Position numbers and translations under genes: made by a program
NCBI GenBank assembly: GCA_029256725.1
Contig: JAQSXJ010000011.1
Coordinates: forward strand, 1 to 51,601
DNA length: 51,601 nt
Origin: Anaerocolumna sp.
GTDB taxonomy: Bacteria; Bacillota; Clostridia; Lachnospirales; Lachnospiraceae
Reading direction: 5' to 3'
The notes under the pieces: generated by a model
Told to the model about the DNA's origin: nothing
Database searches by the model: none
What the model saw: the letters and a program-made list of their open reading frames with translations, nothing else
Part shown: positions 44,891 through 51,601 of the stretch, piece by piece
Layout of the letters: each line of letters begins with the position of its first letter
Numbering within the stretch: the first letter of the stretch is position 1

Positions 44891-46024
44891 TTGAAGAATT
44901 TTATAATAGGATCTGGTTATAGACCGGGATCCTTTACAAGCGAACTACTGGGACGTAAACCGGTTTACTTTGCAGAAGAGAAAGAAGAAAATTACTTAAA
45001 AGATAAAGTTATCCTCGTAACAGGAGGCGGTGGTACCATAGGCTCAGAAGTCTGCCGGCAAGCGGCAAAAAGCAGCCCTAAACAACTTATTATATTAGAC
45101 AATTATGAGAACACAACATACGAACTGCAACAGGAATTAAGCAGTGTGATAAAGAATCTGGATTTAAAGGTTGAAATAGCTTCTGTTCAGGATACAGCTG
45201 CTATAGATCATATTTTCAATAAATATCATCCCCAACTGGTTTTCCATGCGGCTGCCCATAAACATGTTCCCTTAATGGAGGATTGCCCAGCAGAAGCAAT
45301 AAAAAATAATATCTTTGGAACCTACAATGTAGTCATGGCCGCCAGAACATATAAAACAGAAAAATTCGTTTTAATATCCACTGATAAAGCAGTTAATCCC
45401 ACAAATATAATGGGTGCCAGTAAAAGGTTCTGTGAAATGATATTGCAAAGCATGAAGTTCTGTAATGAAACCAAATTTGCAGCAGTAAGGTTTGGGAATG
45501 TATTAGGATCTAACGGTTCTGTTATTCCTTTGTTTCAGACTCAGATAGCCAGAGGCGGTCCAGTTACCGTTACTGATAAAAAAGTCACACGCTATTTTAT
45601 GACTGTAGAAGAAGCCGCTTCTCTAGTCTTAAAGGCAGGAGAAATGGCCTTCAGTTCTGAAATATATATTCTGGATATGGGAAACCCAATTAGTATTTTA
45701 AAACTGGCTGAGGATCTTATAAAGCTTAACGGCTATATTCCTTACTATGATATAGAGATAGTTGAAACCGGTTTAAGACCCGGAGAAAAATTGTATGAAG
45801 AGATTTTGACAAATAGAGATGAACTCATTGCTACTGTTAATCATAAGATATTTATTGAAAAACAAGAAGAGATAGGGCTGCCCTTTATTTTAAATTCCAT
45901 CAAGCTGTTAAAAGACTCAATAGAATCTGATTCTGCAGAGATAATCAGAGAAACCTTAAAAGCCATTGTACCGACTTTTAAGGAGGCTGAAGCAGTTAAC
46001 GGCTGGAGGGAAGAACTCAACTAA
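44891..46024 (+). CDS. CapD-like nucleotide-sugar 4,6-dehydratase/epimerase
   Basis: A protein of about 377 residues of the CapD/FlaA1 family in its short, soluble form; the membrane half of full FlaA1/PglF proteins is absent. Motifs: VTGGGGTIGSE, FHAAAHKHVPLME and STDKAVNPTNIMGASKR, where Met replaces the usual SDR Tyr as is normal here. It likely converts UDP-GlcNAc into a 4-keto or epimerised sugar. The start is TTG at 44891 behind AGGGGGTGAT, an almost perfect ribosome binding site; GTG at 44882 or ATG at 44819 are alternatives. Confidence 0.88.
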   Translation: MKNFIIGSGYRPGSFTSELLGRKPVYFAEEKEENYLKDKVILVTGGGGTIGSEVCRQAAKSSPKQLIILDNYENTTYELQQELSSVIKNLDLKVEIASVQDTAAIDHIFNKYHPQLVFHAAAHKHVPLMEDCPAEAIKNNIFGTYNVVMAARTYKTEKFVLISTDKAVNPTNIMGASKRFCEMILQSMKFCNETKFAAVRFGNVLGSNGSVIPLFQTQIARGGPVTVTDKKVTRYFMTVEEAASLVLKAGEMAFSSEIYILDMGNPISILKLAEDLIKLNGYIPYYDIEIVETGLRPGEKLYEEILTNRDELIATVNHKIFIEKQEEIGLPFILNSIKLLKDSIESDSAEIIRETLKAIVPTFKEAEAVNGWREELN

Positions 46025-46070
46025 AGTCTTAAATTAATTAAATAGCAGCCAAAGCAGGAGCCGAATAGGT

Positions 46071-46751
46071 ATGAACTATTTATTTGTTGTTGCACATCCT
46101 GATGATGAAGTGCTGGGCGCAGGTGCTTTCATAAAGAAAATAACTGCAGAAGGCAATAAAGCAGAAGTATGCATATTGTGTGGAGAAGCCGGGGCAAGAA
46201 AAAACCGTCCTGAGGTACAGAAACTTTACAAAGATCTGATTAGCTGCTGCAGAATTCTTGGAGTATCAAAAGTATATCTTGGGAAGTTCCCCAATATTGA
46301 ATTTAACACAGTTCCTCATCTTAAGCTGGTTAAATTTATTGAAGAGATATTGACAGTATCTCAGGCAGATATTGTGTTTACACACCATCCCGCTGATATG
46401 AACAATGACCATTATTATACTTCAATTTCCTGCCAGGCAGCAGTAAGGTTGTTTCAGAGAAAGGAAACCGTTAAACCAGTAAAGGAATTATTATTCATGG
46501 AGATACCTTCCTCTACGGAATGGAATCTAAATCCCACCCTCCATCCCTTTATCCCAAATGTATTTGTGGAAGTAAAAGAAGATGGAATAAATACTAAGAT
46601 AAAAGCGCTCTCCCAATACGAAGGAGTTATGCGCCCGTACCCCCATCCCCGCAGTGAAACAGCCATTAAAGGGTTGGCAGCTTATCGCGGCGGCCAGGCA
46701 GGACTGGAATATGCGGAGGCTTTTGAAAGTGCTTTTCGCAGAGTAAATTAA
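46071..46751 (+). CDS. PIG-L family N-deacetylase
   Basis: A protein of 226 residues. The zinc motif AHPDDEVLG near the start and HHPADMNNDHYYTS define the LmbE/PIG-L family, which removes N-acetyl groups from GlcNAc-containing substrates. In a polymer locus it probably de-N-acetylates a sugar precursor or lipid-linked sugar, exposing a free amine. ATG follows AGCAGGAG. It lies between the CapD-like and sugar transferase genes. Confidence 0.88.
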   Translation: MNYLFVVAHPDDEVLGAGAFIKKITAEGNKAEVCILCGEAGARKNRPEVQKLYKDLISCCRILGVSKVYLGKFPNIEFNTVPHLKLVKFIEEILTVSQADIVFTHHPADMNNDHYYTSISCQAAVRLFQRKETVKPVKELLFMEIPSSTEWNLNPTLHPFIPNVFVEVKEDGINTKIKALSQYEGVMRPYPHPRSETAIKGLAAYRGGQAGLEYAEAFESAFRRVN

Positions 46752-46831
46752 AAGATATAACCGTTTGAAAAGTGACCTCAAGGTTTAACATTAGGCAGTA
46801 AAATCAGCAGACGGGAGGTATCGTTGTTGCT

Positions 46832-47431
46832 ATGATTAGAATTTACGAAAAACATATGAAGCAAAAGTTAGAGAGGTTCATCAGTGCAGTAATATTAGCT
46901 GTATTCTGGCCGTTGCTTCTTATAATAGCAATCAGTATTAAGTTAGAAGATGGCGGCAAAATTATCTTTACCCAAGACAGACTTGGTAAAGATAAAAAAC
47001 TGTTTAAAATATATAAATTCAGAACAATGAAAGAAAATCATGATAATCCTGACACAAGAACCTTCCTGGGAGATATACGAATAACCCGGGTTGGAAGGAT
47101 ACTAAGAAAAACCAGTTTGGATGAACTACCTCAACTATTTAATATCTTAAAAGGAGATATGGCAATTGTTGGACCCAGGCCCATATTGGCGGAGGAAGCA
47201 GAATACAAAATTGAAGGCTTCTCCTATGATAAGAGATTTTCTAAGCTTCCCGGTTTATTTTGCTCTATTGACATGAAATACCGTGCAGCAGCAGATCGTG
47301 AGAAACAGTTTAGAATGGATGTTGCTTATGTTGAAAATATCACATTTAAGAAAGATTTTATAATAGTTGCAAAGACTGCTTTAACAGTACTTAGAGGAAG
47401 TAATGTATATGCTGCACCCCGGAACAGATAA
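46832..47431 (+). CDS. Initiating undecaprenyl-phosphate sugar phosphotransferase
   Basis: A protein of 199 residues of the small bacterial sugar transferase (PglC/WcaJ C-terminal) family. One N-terminal re-entrant helix (AVILAVFWPLLLIIAI) is followed by the catalytic KLEDGGKIIFTQDRLGK and KFRTM regions, and then LRKTSLDELPQLFNIL and VGPRP. It moves a sugar-1-phosphate onto undecaprenyl phosphate to start the repeat unit. GGGAGG stands 13 nt before the ATG; a TTG TTG CTA TGA mini-frame bridges the gap. Confidence 0.93.
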   Translation: MIRIYEKHMKQKLERFISAVILAVFWPLLLIIAISIKLEDGGKIIFTQDRLGKDKKLFKIYKFRTMKENHDNPDTRTFLGDIRITRVGRILRKTSLDELPQLFNILKGDMAIVGPRPILAEEAEYKIEGFSYDKRFSKLPGLFCSIDMKYRAAADREKQFRMDVAYVENITFKKDFIIVAKTALTVLRGSNVYAAPRNR

Positions 47432-47469
47432 CTTATATATCAGCCAGTGCAGCGGAATGAGAGGTAAGC

Positions 47470-48153
47470 ATGAGAATTGCCATCCATCAGCCAGATTATA
47501 TTCCCTATTTGGGTCATTTCTATAAAATATCCAAAGTGGATTTGTTTGTTTATCTGGATGATGTTCAGTTTTCGAATAATAATATGCATCACAGAAATGA
47601 TATTAAAACACCTCAGGGGAGGAAAAGGCTGACGATTCCTCTGGATTATCATTTTAAGGATACTATTAACACAGTCCGTACAAAAGATGAAACTGGCTGG
47701 AAGGAAAAACATCTTGCTCTCATAACTGCCAACTATAAACGCTGTAAGCATTACAATGATATCTTTCCTATGATAAAGGAGCTGCTGCTTGCAAACTATG
47801 AAAGTCTCGCGGATATGAATATAACGATAAACCGATTTATCCTGGCTGGTTTCGGTCTTCGGACTGCTATTGTGAAGTCTTCTGAATTAAATATTCATAC
47901 TGTAAGAGAGGAACGGATTCTGGATATCTGTTCATTGCTCCATGCAAATGAATATTATTCTGGACTTGGTGCAATGAGTTATCAGAAAAAAGAAAACTTT
48001 GAAGAAAAAGGCATTATTCTGACCTATACGGATTATAAACCTTTCTCATATCCGCAGCAATGGGGTGCCTTTGAAGAGAATCTTTCGGTTCTGGATTTTC
48101 TGTTTTCCTGTGGTTTTGACTGGAACAGGGTACTGGAGGAGAGAAAGAAATGA
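47470..48153 (+). CDS. WbqC-like family protein
   Basis: A protein of 227 residues starting MRIAIHQPDYIPYLGHFYKI, the hallmark of the WbqC family, with the LDDVQFSNNNMHHRN segment. Members occur in O-antigen and capsule loci; their reaction is not established. It overlaps the next glycosyltransferase gene by 4 bp and follows the initiating transferase, so it belongs to this operon. Confidence 0.9.
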   Translation: MRIAIHQPDYIPYLGHFYKISKVDLFVYLDDVQFSNNNMHHRNDIKTPQGRKRLTIPLDYHFKDTINTVRTKDETGWKEKHLALITANYKRCKHYNDIFPMIKELLLANYESLADMNITINRFILAGFGLRTAIVKSSELNIHTVREERILDICSLLHANEYYSGLGAMSYQKKENFEEKGIILTYTDYKPFSYPQQWGAFEENLSVLDFLFSCGFDWNRVLEERKK

Positions 48154-49265
48154 AGATTATCGTTGCAGCAAGTTTTGGTCCCTCTCTGACAAATTTCAGA
48201 GGGGATTTCATAAAGGAAATGGTAAGAGCAGGTAATGAAGTCACCTGTATATCCATTGAAAGTAAAGAGAATATGGCAGAGAACATAAAGAAGCTAGGTG
48301 CAGATTATATATCCACAGGGGGAAGCAGAACAGGAACGGGGTTATTAGAGAACCTCAGATTATTCTGGAAATACATTAAGATCCTTAAGCGAATACAGCC
48401 GGATATCTGTTTTTTGTATATGGCAAAACCTATTGTATTCGGTGGTATTGCTTCAATAATCCTGCGTGTAAAAAAAATCTATCCTTTTGTAACCGGACTT
48501 GAAACAGCTTTTTACAGTAAAGGTATTGAGAACTTTCTTATAAGAAGAATATTGTGCAGCTTCTACCGGGTAATCTTTTATTTTAGCAAGGTCATCTTCT
48601 TCATGAACCAAGATGATTACGACAAAATGATATACATGAAACTGATAAAAAGTGGAAAAGGTGTTCTGGTCAATGGCTCTGGTGTCAATATGAATTATTT
48701 TACAAGGCTCCCCCTCCCGGCGGAGGCTTGTATTCTAATGACTGCCAGGCTGGTAGAAGGAAAGGGAATCCGTGAATATTTTAAAGCAGCCTCCAAGCTA
48801 AAAGAGAAGTACCAACAGGTCGAATTTCTGCTGGTAGGTGGTCTTGATGAACATAAAGAAGCAATCAGTGAAAAAGAGCTTAGGCATCTTCTTAAGGAGG
48901 GAACAGTCACTTATTGTGGTTATGCCGAAGATGTAAGACCATACCTAAAACGCTGTTCCATATTTGTCCTTCCTTCCTACCATGAGGGCAACGGAAAAAG
49001 TATTGTAGAAGCAATGGCAGCGGGCAGACCAGTAGTAACCACCAATGCTCCCGGATGCAAAGATACAGTAATTAATGGATATAATGGATATCTGGTTAAG
49101 GTTGGTGACAGCGAAGAGTTAGCCAAGGGATTAGAGGTTTTGATACAGAACAGAGAACTCCGTGAAGTAATGGGAGAATATTCTTATCAATTATGTAAAG
49201 AGAAATTCGAAGTAAATCATATTAACAAAATACTTCTTACACAAATGGGGTTACGACAAAATTAA
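48150..49265 (+). CDS. Glycosyltransferase family 4
   Basis: A GT-B glycosyltransferase of 371 residues. N-terminal acceptor domain FGPSLTNFRGDFIKEM; C-terminal donor domain with LMTARLVEGKGIREY and the ExFGxxxxE-type motif LPSYHEGNGKSIVEAMAAGRPV. It adds a sugar to the growing lipid-linked unit on the inner membrane face, similar to WbnK/CapM-type enzymes. Coupled to the WbqC gene by overlap. Confidence 0.92.
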   Translation: MKIIVAASFGPSLTNFRGDFIKEMVRAGNEVTCISIESKENMAENIKKLGADYISTGGSRTGTGLLENLRLFWKYIKILKRIQPDICFLYMAKPIVFGGIASIILRVKKIYPFVTGLETAFYSKGIENFLIRRILCSFYRVIFYFSKVIFFMNQDDYDKMIYMKLIKSGKGVLVNGSGVNMNYFTRLPLPAEACILMTARLVEGKGIREYFKAASKLKEKYQQVEFLLVGGLDEHKEAISEKELRHLLKEGTVTYCGYAEDVRPYLKRCSIFVLPSYHEGNGKSIVEAMAAGRPVVTTNAPGCKDTVINGYNGYLVKVGDSEELAKGLEVLIQNRELREVMGEYSYQLCKEKFEVNHINKILLTQMGLRQN

Positions 49266-49321
49266 TAACAAGTACTCAAATATATAGATTAACATCAATT
49301 GAAACGATAAAAGGAGGAGTT

Positions 49322-50683
49322 ATGAAAAGAGTAATTTTAGGGTTATATTACAGCCTCCCTGTGTTTCTACAGAACACAGCCATCAGTCTTTATGGTATTG
49401 TTCTATATTTCAGCAGGTATTCAGGTGCCTATAAAAGATATCTTCAACTATTCGTAGACCGGAAACATCTGAACCTAAGGGAAGAAAGAATGATACAAAA
49501 CAAGCGATTTCTTAGGCTGTTGTCCTATGCAGTAAAAAATAGTCCCTTTTACAAAGAATTTTATAAGGGAATTTCCCTGGAGGAAATCAAGTCTATTGAA
49601 GACATTGCCAAACTGCCGGTTCTAAGTAAGGATATTCTTAGAGATAATATCAATCGCATCTATACGATACCAAATTATCAAAGCTTAACCTTTCATACCG
49701 GTGGAACAACGGGTATACCGGTAAAGGTCAGAAAGCGAAAACGGGATGTTCAACAGAGAATGGCATATCTGGATGCTTATAAACAGAGCTTTGGATTTAT
49801 CAGCAATAAAATGAGAGCAGCCAGATTTACCGGCAGAAAAATTGTTGAGGATAAACCAGAAAAACCTGTATTCTGGAGAAATAACTATATCTTAAAACAA
49901 CGGCTTTATTCAACTTATCATCTTACGGAAGATAATCTGATACTGTATGTAAAGGATTTAAACCGTTATAAACCACAGTCCATTGAAGGTTTTGTTTCTG
50001 CTATTTATACTGTTGCAAAATACATGGAAGTGAAGGGGGTAAAACCAGAATTTATACCGAAAGCAGTGTTCACAACCTCTGAAACTGTACTTCCCTATCA
50101 TAGAGAAACCATAGAAAGAGTATTTGGCTGCCCCTTAACGGATCAATATGCCTCAAATGAAGGTGCTCCCTTTATTATTCAATGTCCTTACGGATCATAC
50201 CATGAAGCAATAGATACCGGCATATTTGAACATATACCTGCTAAGGAAGGTACAAGAATTCTGGTTACCGGATTTGATACCTTTGGTACTCCCTTAATAC
50301 GCTATGATATCGGGGATGTGATTCGTGAAAGCAGAGAGAAATGTCCCTGCGGCAGCGTCCATCCGATCATTGAGCGAATTGAAGGAAGAGAAGCTGATTT
50401 CATTACAACAAAAGGCGGTATATTCAGCCAGGTGCAGTTATCCTATCTGGTAAGCAGCCTGCATACACATGTAAAGCAAATGCAGTTTCAACTTAAGAAA
50501 GACGGTTCCCTTATCATCCGGTGCCAGCCGGTCAGAAGTAATATAAACAGAAAAGATATGGGTATAGTTGAAAAGAACATAAAAGAATTTCTGGGGCAGG
50601 CAACCGTGTTTCAACTAGAATTTACAGAGAACATCAGCCGCACTTCCGGCGGGAAATATAGACTTATAGTAAAAGAAGATTAA
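49322..50683 (+). CDS. CapK-like adenylate-forming ligase
   Basis: A protein of 453 residues of the phenylacetate-CoA ligase-like CapK family. The AMP-binding loop THTGGTTGIP-type sequence is present (TGGTTGIPVKV, near residue 127), with YASNEGAPF, the ATP-binding TGFDTFGTPLIRYDIGD and a Cys pair (CPCGS). The family activates carboxylic acids; in polysaccharide loci this would fit attachment of an acyl or amino-acid group to the polymer. ATG follows AAAGGAGGAG. Confidence 0.88.
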   Translation: MKRVILGLYYSLPVFLQNTAISLYGIVLYFSRYSGAYKRYLQLFVDRKHLNLREERMIQNKRFLRLLSYAVKNSPFYKEFYKGISLEEIKSIEDIAKLPVLSKDILRDNINRIYTIPNYQSLTFHTGGTTGIPVKVRKRKRDVQQRMAYLDAYKQSFGFISNKMRAARFTGRKIVEDKPEKPVFWRNNYILKQRLYSTYHLTEDNLILYVKDLNRYKPQSIEGFVSAIYTVAKYMEVKGVKPEFIPKAVFTTSETVLPYHRETIERVFGCPLTDQYASNEGAPFIIQCPYGSYHEAIDTGIFEHIPAKEGTRILVTGFDTFGTPLIRYDIGDVIRESREKCPCGSVHPIIERIEGREADFITTKGGIFSQVQLSYLVSSLHTHVKQMQFQLKKDGSLIIRCQPVRSNINRKDMGIVEKNIKEFLGQATVFQLEFTENISRTSGGKYRLIVKED

Positions 50684-50734
50684 AGAGTGCTTATAGCAGT
50701 ATATTTAAATTCTCTGATAGAGTAAGGAGGTTAT

Positions 50735-51601
50735 ATGAAAGAAAAAATATTAGTAAGCGTCATCATACCCGTTTATCAGGCAGAAAATTACCTGTTACGC
50801 TGTGTACAAAGTGTAAGAGATCAGACGTATAAGAATCTTGAAATTCTTCTGATAGATGACGGTTCAACAGATAAAAGTCCTGCCATCTGTGACAATATGG
50901 CATTACTGGACAAGAGAATCAGAACGATACATCAGAAAAACGGAGGAATATCTGCTGCAAGAAACAAAGGTCTTCAACATGCAAAAGGTACCTATATTAC
51001 CTTTCTTGACAGTGATGATTTTCTACATCACCAATTTATTAAATATCTCCTGTGGTTATGTCTGAAGAATAGAGCTCAGATAGCTGAAGGCAGAATGACT
51101 ACCGGGTCTGAATCTGATTTTCATGGTGTATCAGTGAAGGGGGGAGTAAAAGTCTATGACAGGAAACAGGCAATCCTTAGTAGAAAGATGAAATCCGGAG
51201 TAGCTGGTAAACTGTACCACAGAGAACTTTTTAAAGACCTTACATTTCCGGTAAGCGATCATTTTAACTACGAAGATGAGGCGCTTGTCTATCAATTGAC
51301 CTACCGTTGTGAAAACGTAGCCTATACCGGAAAACCGTTATATTACTGTTATCAAAACCCGCAGAGCGTAACCAGGAACAGTAATCCTTATAAGTCAACG
51401 GATTTCTATAAAGTTCTTACGGATAGAATACATTTCTTTATGGCAATTGATAAGGAACTTTTAGAACACTCCTATGAGTATATCTGCGTAAATCTTATAC
51501 GATTTTATATAATCTGTAAAAGCGACCCAAATAATCGAAATGACATGAAAGAGCTGCTGAAACTGTACGAAAAGATGTATTTTAAAGCATTATACAGCAG
51601 T
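50735..51601 (+). CDS. Glycosyltransferase family 2, 3' end cut by window
   Basis: 289 codons are visible and the frame is open at the window edge. The GT-A start ILVSVIIPVYQAENYL, LLIDDGSTDKS, the NGGISAARNKGL helix and the metal-binding TFLDSDDF are typical. It would add another sugar to the repeat unit. ATG follows AAGGAGG. The C-terminus lies outside the window. Confidence 0.92.
   Translation, partial: MKEKILVSVIIPVYQAENYLLRCVQSVRDQTYKNLEILLIDDGSTDKSPAICDNMALLDKRIRTIHQKNGGISAARNKGLQHAKGTYITFLDSDDFLHHQFIKYLLWLCLKNRAQIAEGRMTTGSESDFHGVSVKGGVKVYDRKQAILSRKMKSGVAGKLYHRELFKDLTFPVSDHFNYEDEALVYQLTYRCENVAYTGKPLYYCYQNPQSVTRNSNPYKSTDFYKVLTDRIHFFMAIDKELLEHSYEYICVNLIRFYIICKSDPNNRNDMKELLKLYEKMYFKALYSS

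Overview
The window is a chromosomal segment of a low-GC, Gram-positive anaerobe. It most likely comes from the clostridial family Lachnospiraceae (Lachnoclostridium/Anaerocolumna type). The clues are strong AGGAGG Shine-Dalgarno sites, sigma-A promoters, a clostridial LexA/YneA pair, a giant 2-hydroxyacyl-CoA dehydratase activase, a THF riboswitch on folT, an intracellular GH43 enzyme, the radical SAM/DUF2344/RNase G trio and the rplU-prp-rpmA-obgE block. The genus is an inference. I see no tRNA, rRNA, CRISPR array, complete insertion sequence or prophage.

Layout. 1-3.0 kb: a cut-off OGG-type DNA glycosylase, an APH-like kinase, an acetate channel and a secreted hypothetical. 3.2-10.3 kb: the 1409-residue activase, whose ribosome binding site lies in a long inverted repeat; a VanY-like M15 protein with an altered active site; L-asparaginase; a small membrane protein. 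10.5-18.1 kb: a DD-carboxypeptidase, a small membrane protein, a SWIM-SNF2 helicase and, on the minus strand, tyrS with a zinc-ribbon membrane protein. 18.6-21.3 kb: a double-propeller GH43 enzyme and, convergent to it, folT behind its THF riboswitch. 21.5-26.7 kb: a small membrane protein, then TIGR03960, DUF2344, RNase G and YbaK. 27-33 kb: AlaX, a U32 peptidase-family protein, a class III aminotransferase and a broken padR. 33.2-37.8 kb: rplU, prp, rpmA, obgE, yhbY, nadD, yqeK and rsfS. 38-51.6 kb: a surface polysaccharide locus (fused Wzz/BY-kinase, CpsB phosphatase, nucleotide-sugar enzymes, PIG-L deacetylase, initiating sugar transferase, WbqC, GT4, CapK-like ligase, GT2). The divergent lexA/yneA-like SOS pair sits inside it.

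How the genes work together. The 33-38 kb block is a ribosome-biogenesis operon: Prp should trim the L27 precursor, ObgE, YhbY and RsfS act on the 50S subunit, and NadD/YqeK link to nucleotide metabolism. The last 13.5 kb encodes assembly of a capsule-like polymer, with chain-length/export control by the tyrosine kinase and phosphatase.

Most novel signals. (1) A shared 5' leader element upstream of the radical SAM gene and of alaX, with two conserved blocks and an A-B-A'-B' pairing order that predicts a pseudoknot followed by a hairpin; a third, partial copy precedes the aminotransferase. (2) A 17-bp inverted repeat that would hide the Shine-Dalgarno sequence of the activase. (3) A recurring TGAGAAAGGCAYGG translation leader in front of three genes. 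(4) A 23-bp tandem repeat just upstream of the U32-gene promoter. (5) A VanY-like protein in which the expected catalytic Glu is Gln. All function calls come from reading the sequence; no database search was run.
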